Assembly: GCA_902545405.1 (NCBI GenBank)
Contig: CACCFT010000011.1
Span: 1-33,681 of the forward strand
Source: an uncultured Pelagibacteraceae bacterium
Lineage (GTDB): Bacteria; Pseudomonadota; Alphaproteobacteria; Pelagibacterales; Pelagibacteraceae
Length of the DNA: 33,681 nt
Direction of reading: 5' to 3'
Positions 32,506 through 33,681 of the stretch are shown one piece after another (the first letter of the stretch is position 1; every line of letters starts with the position of its first letter). Under the pieces are notes generated by a model, which was given only the letters and a program-made list of their open reading frames with translations, did not search any database and was not told the origin of the DNA. The translations under genes and the position numbers were made by a program.

Positions 32506-33681
32506 CTTCTACTATCCTCAATTATCATATCAGCTGCTTTTTCCGCAATCATTATTGTCGGTGCATTTGTATTTCCTGATGTGATATGAGGCATAACAGA
32601 GGCATCTACAACCCTTAAATTTTCTAGTCCGTGAGCGACTAATCTATCATTAACAACAGCATTTTCATCTTTACCCATTCTACATGTGCTCACAGGATGG
32701 AAAATAGTATTCGCAAATTTTCCGGCTTCTGTTGCTAATTCTTCATTGTCTGTAATATTGATTCCCGGTCTAAGCTCTTCAGGTTGATAATCTTTATAAG
32801 CTTTAGACTCCATAACAATTTTTCTTACAATCTTTAATGCTTTTCCAGCAATCTCACGATCTTCATCAGTTGATAAATAATTCATTTTTATTTTTGGTGA
32901 AACTCTGGTGTCAGGAGATTTTAATTCAATAGACCCTCTACTTGTTGGTCTTACATTTGTAATTGTTGGAGTGAACGCTGGAAATTTATGTAAAGCTGAT
33001 TTTCCTAAAAGATCTGTGCTTGCTGGTGAAATATGAAATTGAAGATTTGGAGTTTCTAAATGTTCATCACTTTTAACAAAACCACAAACATAACTAGCTC
33101 CAACTGTTAAAGGTCCTTTTCTTAAGAGAAGAAACTTCAAACCAGATAACATTTTCTTAGTTAAACTATAGTATATATCATTTAAAGTTTCTAAATTTTT
33201 AATTTTGTAAACAGGTCTTAGCATTAAATGATCAGTTAAATTTCTTCCAACTCCTTGGTGATCTTTTAATACATTAATATTATTTTCTTTTAGAAGCTCT
33301 CCAGGACCAATTCCTGATGCTTGTAATATATGAGGTGAACCAATTGTGCCTGCGCTTAATATAATTTCTTTATTAGTCTCAACAGAGAATTCTTTTCCAT
33401 CTATCCAAAAATTTACTTTTTTTGCTTTATTATTTTCAAATTCTATATTTTTAATATGAGCCTTAGTAATAATTTTTAAATTTTTTCTGCTCTTAACTGG
33501 ATTTAAATAACCAACTGCTGTACTGCATCTAAAGCCATTTTTAATTGTAAATGGAAAATATCCCATTCCCTCATTATCACCGTTATTAAAATCATCAGTT
33601 CTTTTATAACCATGCTCTTCAGCTGCTTCTAAAAATAGATCGAGAACTTTAAATGTTGCTCTAATTTTCTCAACTGCAATG
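32502..33681 (-). CDS. GMC-family FAD oxidoreductase (choline dehydrogenase-like), N-terminus outside window
   Basis: About 392 C-terminal residues are visible. The frame is open to the right window edge (first complete codon ends at 33680), so the ATG at 33566 is internal. Motifs are the second GMC signature SAGTIGSPHILQASGIGP, the HPVSTCRMG active-site His segment, and the C-terminal HITSGNTNAPT with the catalytic Asn. The Rossmann FAD motif is missing because it lies outside. Family members oxidise alcohols such as choline or polyethylene glycol, and the substrate here is not readable. It is the most upstream visible gene of the minus-strand operon and overlaps TerC by 4 bases. Confidence 0.9.
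   Translation of the reverse strand, partial: IAVEKIRATFKVLDLFLEAAEEHGYKRTDDFNNGDNEGMGYFPFTIKNGFRCSTAVGYLNPVKSRKNLKIITKAHIKNIEFENNKAKKVNFWIDGKEFSVETNKEIILSAGTIGSPHILQASGIGPGELLKENNINVLKDHQGVGRNLTDHLMLRPVYKIKNLETLNDIYYSLTKKMLSGLKFLLLRKGPLTVGASYVCGFVKSDEHLETPNLQFHISPASTDLLGKSALHKFPAFTPTITNVRPTSRGSIELKSPDTRVSPKIKMNYLSTDEDREIAGKALKIVRKIVMESKAYKDYQPEELRPGINITDNEELATEAGKFANTIFHPVSTCRMGKDENAVVNDRLVAHGLENLRVVDASVMPHITSGNTNAPTIMIAEKAADMIIEDSRR

Noticed and set aside
1..33681. Mobile elements, prophage, CRISPR array, rRNA or tRNA genes
   Set aside because: No transposase, integrase or phage motifs, no regularly spaced repeats and no cloverleaf or rRNA-like sequence were found on either strand.

Overview
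The window looks like a chromosome segment of a streamlined marine alphaproteobacterium of the SAR11 clade (Pelagibacterales). This rests on very AT-rich DNA, almost no intergenic space, many 1-4 base gene overlaps, taurine/sulfonate genes, a TRAP transporter and close-packed small-molecule catabolic genes. I placed it by pattern recognition only. No rRNA, tRNA, insertion sequence, phage gene or CRISPR array was found.

Region 1 (1-6903) is an organosulfonate island. It holds the 3' part of a TauE-type sulfite exporter, then suyB and suyA (sulfolactate sulfo-lyase) on the minus strand. Divergent from these on the plus strand are xsc (sulfoacetaldehyde acetyltransferase), an FAD amine dehydrogenase-like protein, a tiny membrane protein and a class I aminotransferase, closed by a strong hairpin terminator. 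SuyAB and Xsc would both release sulfite, which the exporter could remove. A near-perfect 22-bp palindrome lies in the divergent promoter and covers the predicted suyAB -10 box.

Region 2 (6904-9005) has a gene-free stretch of about 300 bases rich in hairpins, a small basic protein, a photolyase and an overlooked 45-codon gene on the minus strand.

Region 3 (9117-16187) is a co-directional accessory-looking block. It encodes an unusual fusion (two cyclic-nucleotide-binding-like domains, a PlsC-type acyltransferase and an SGNH hydrolase), a DUF4174-like protein, two tandem cysteine-containing type IV pilins, small membrane proteins (one overlooked), a secreted calcium-loop protein strikingly like vertebrate CRTAC1, a secreted 10-cysteine protein and an orphan.

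Region 4 (16277-27822) is catabolic. It has a TRAP transporter (with a strong hairpin between the binding-protein gene and the permease genes), a crotonase and a family III CoA-transferase. Convergent to these are an FAD/Fe-S 2-hydroxyacid dehydrogenase and an enolase-superfamily dehydratase. Divergent again are a class V aminotransferase, a renalase-like flavoprotein and a small secreted protein.

Region 5 (27899-28385) has two tandem micro-proteins with a shared N-terminal half and unrelated C-terminal tails, behind their own promoter-like sequence. Region 6 (28446-33681, minus strand) is a tightly overlapping six-gene operon. In transcription order it encodes a GMC oxidoreductase (cut by the window edge), a TerC-family protein, an SDR, an M23 peptidase, a 2-keto-4-pentenoate hydratase-like protein and a creatinase-like M24 protein that has lost most metal ligands.
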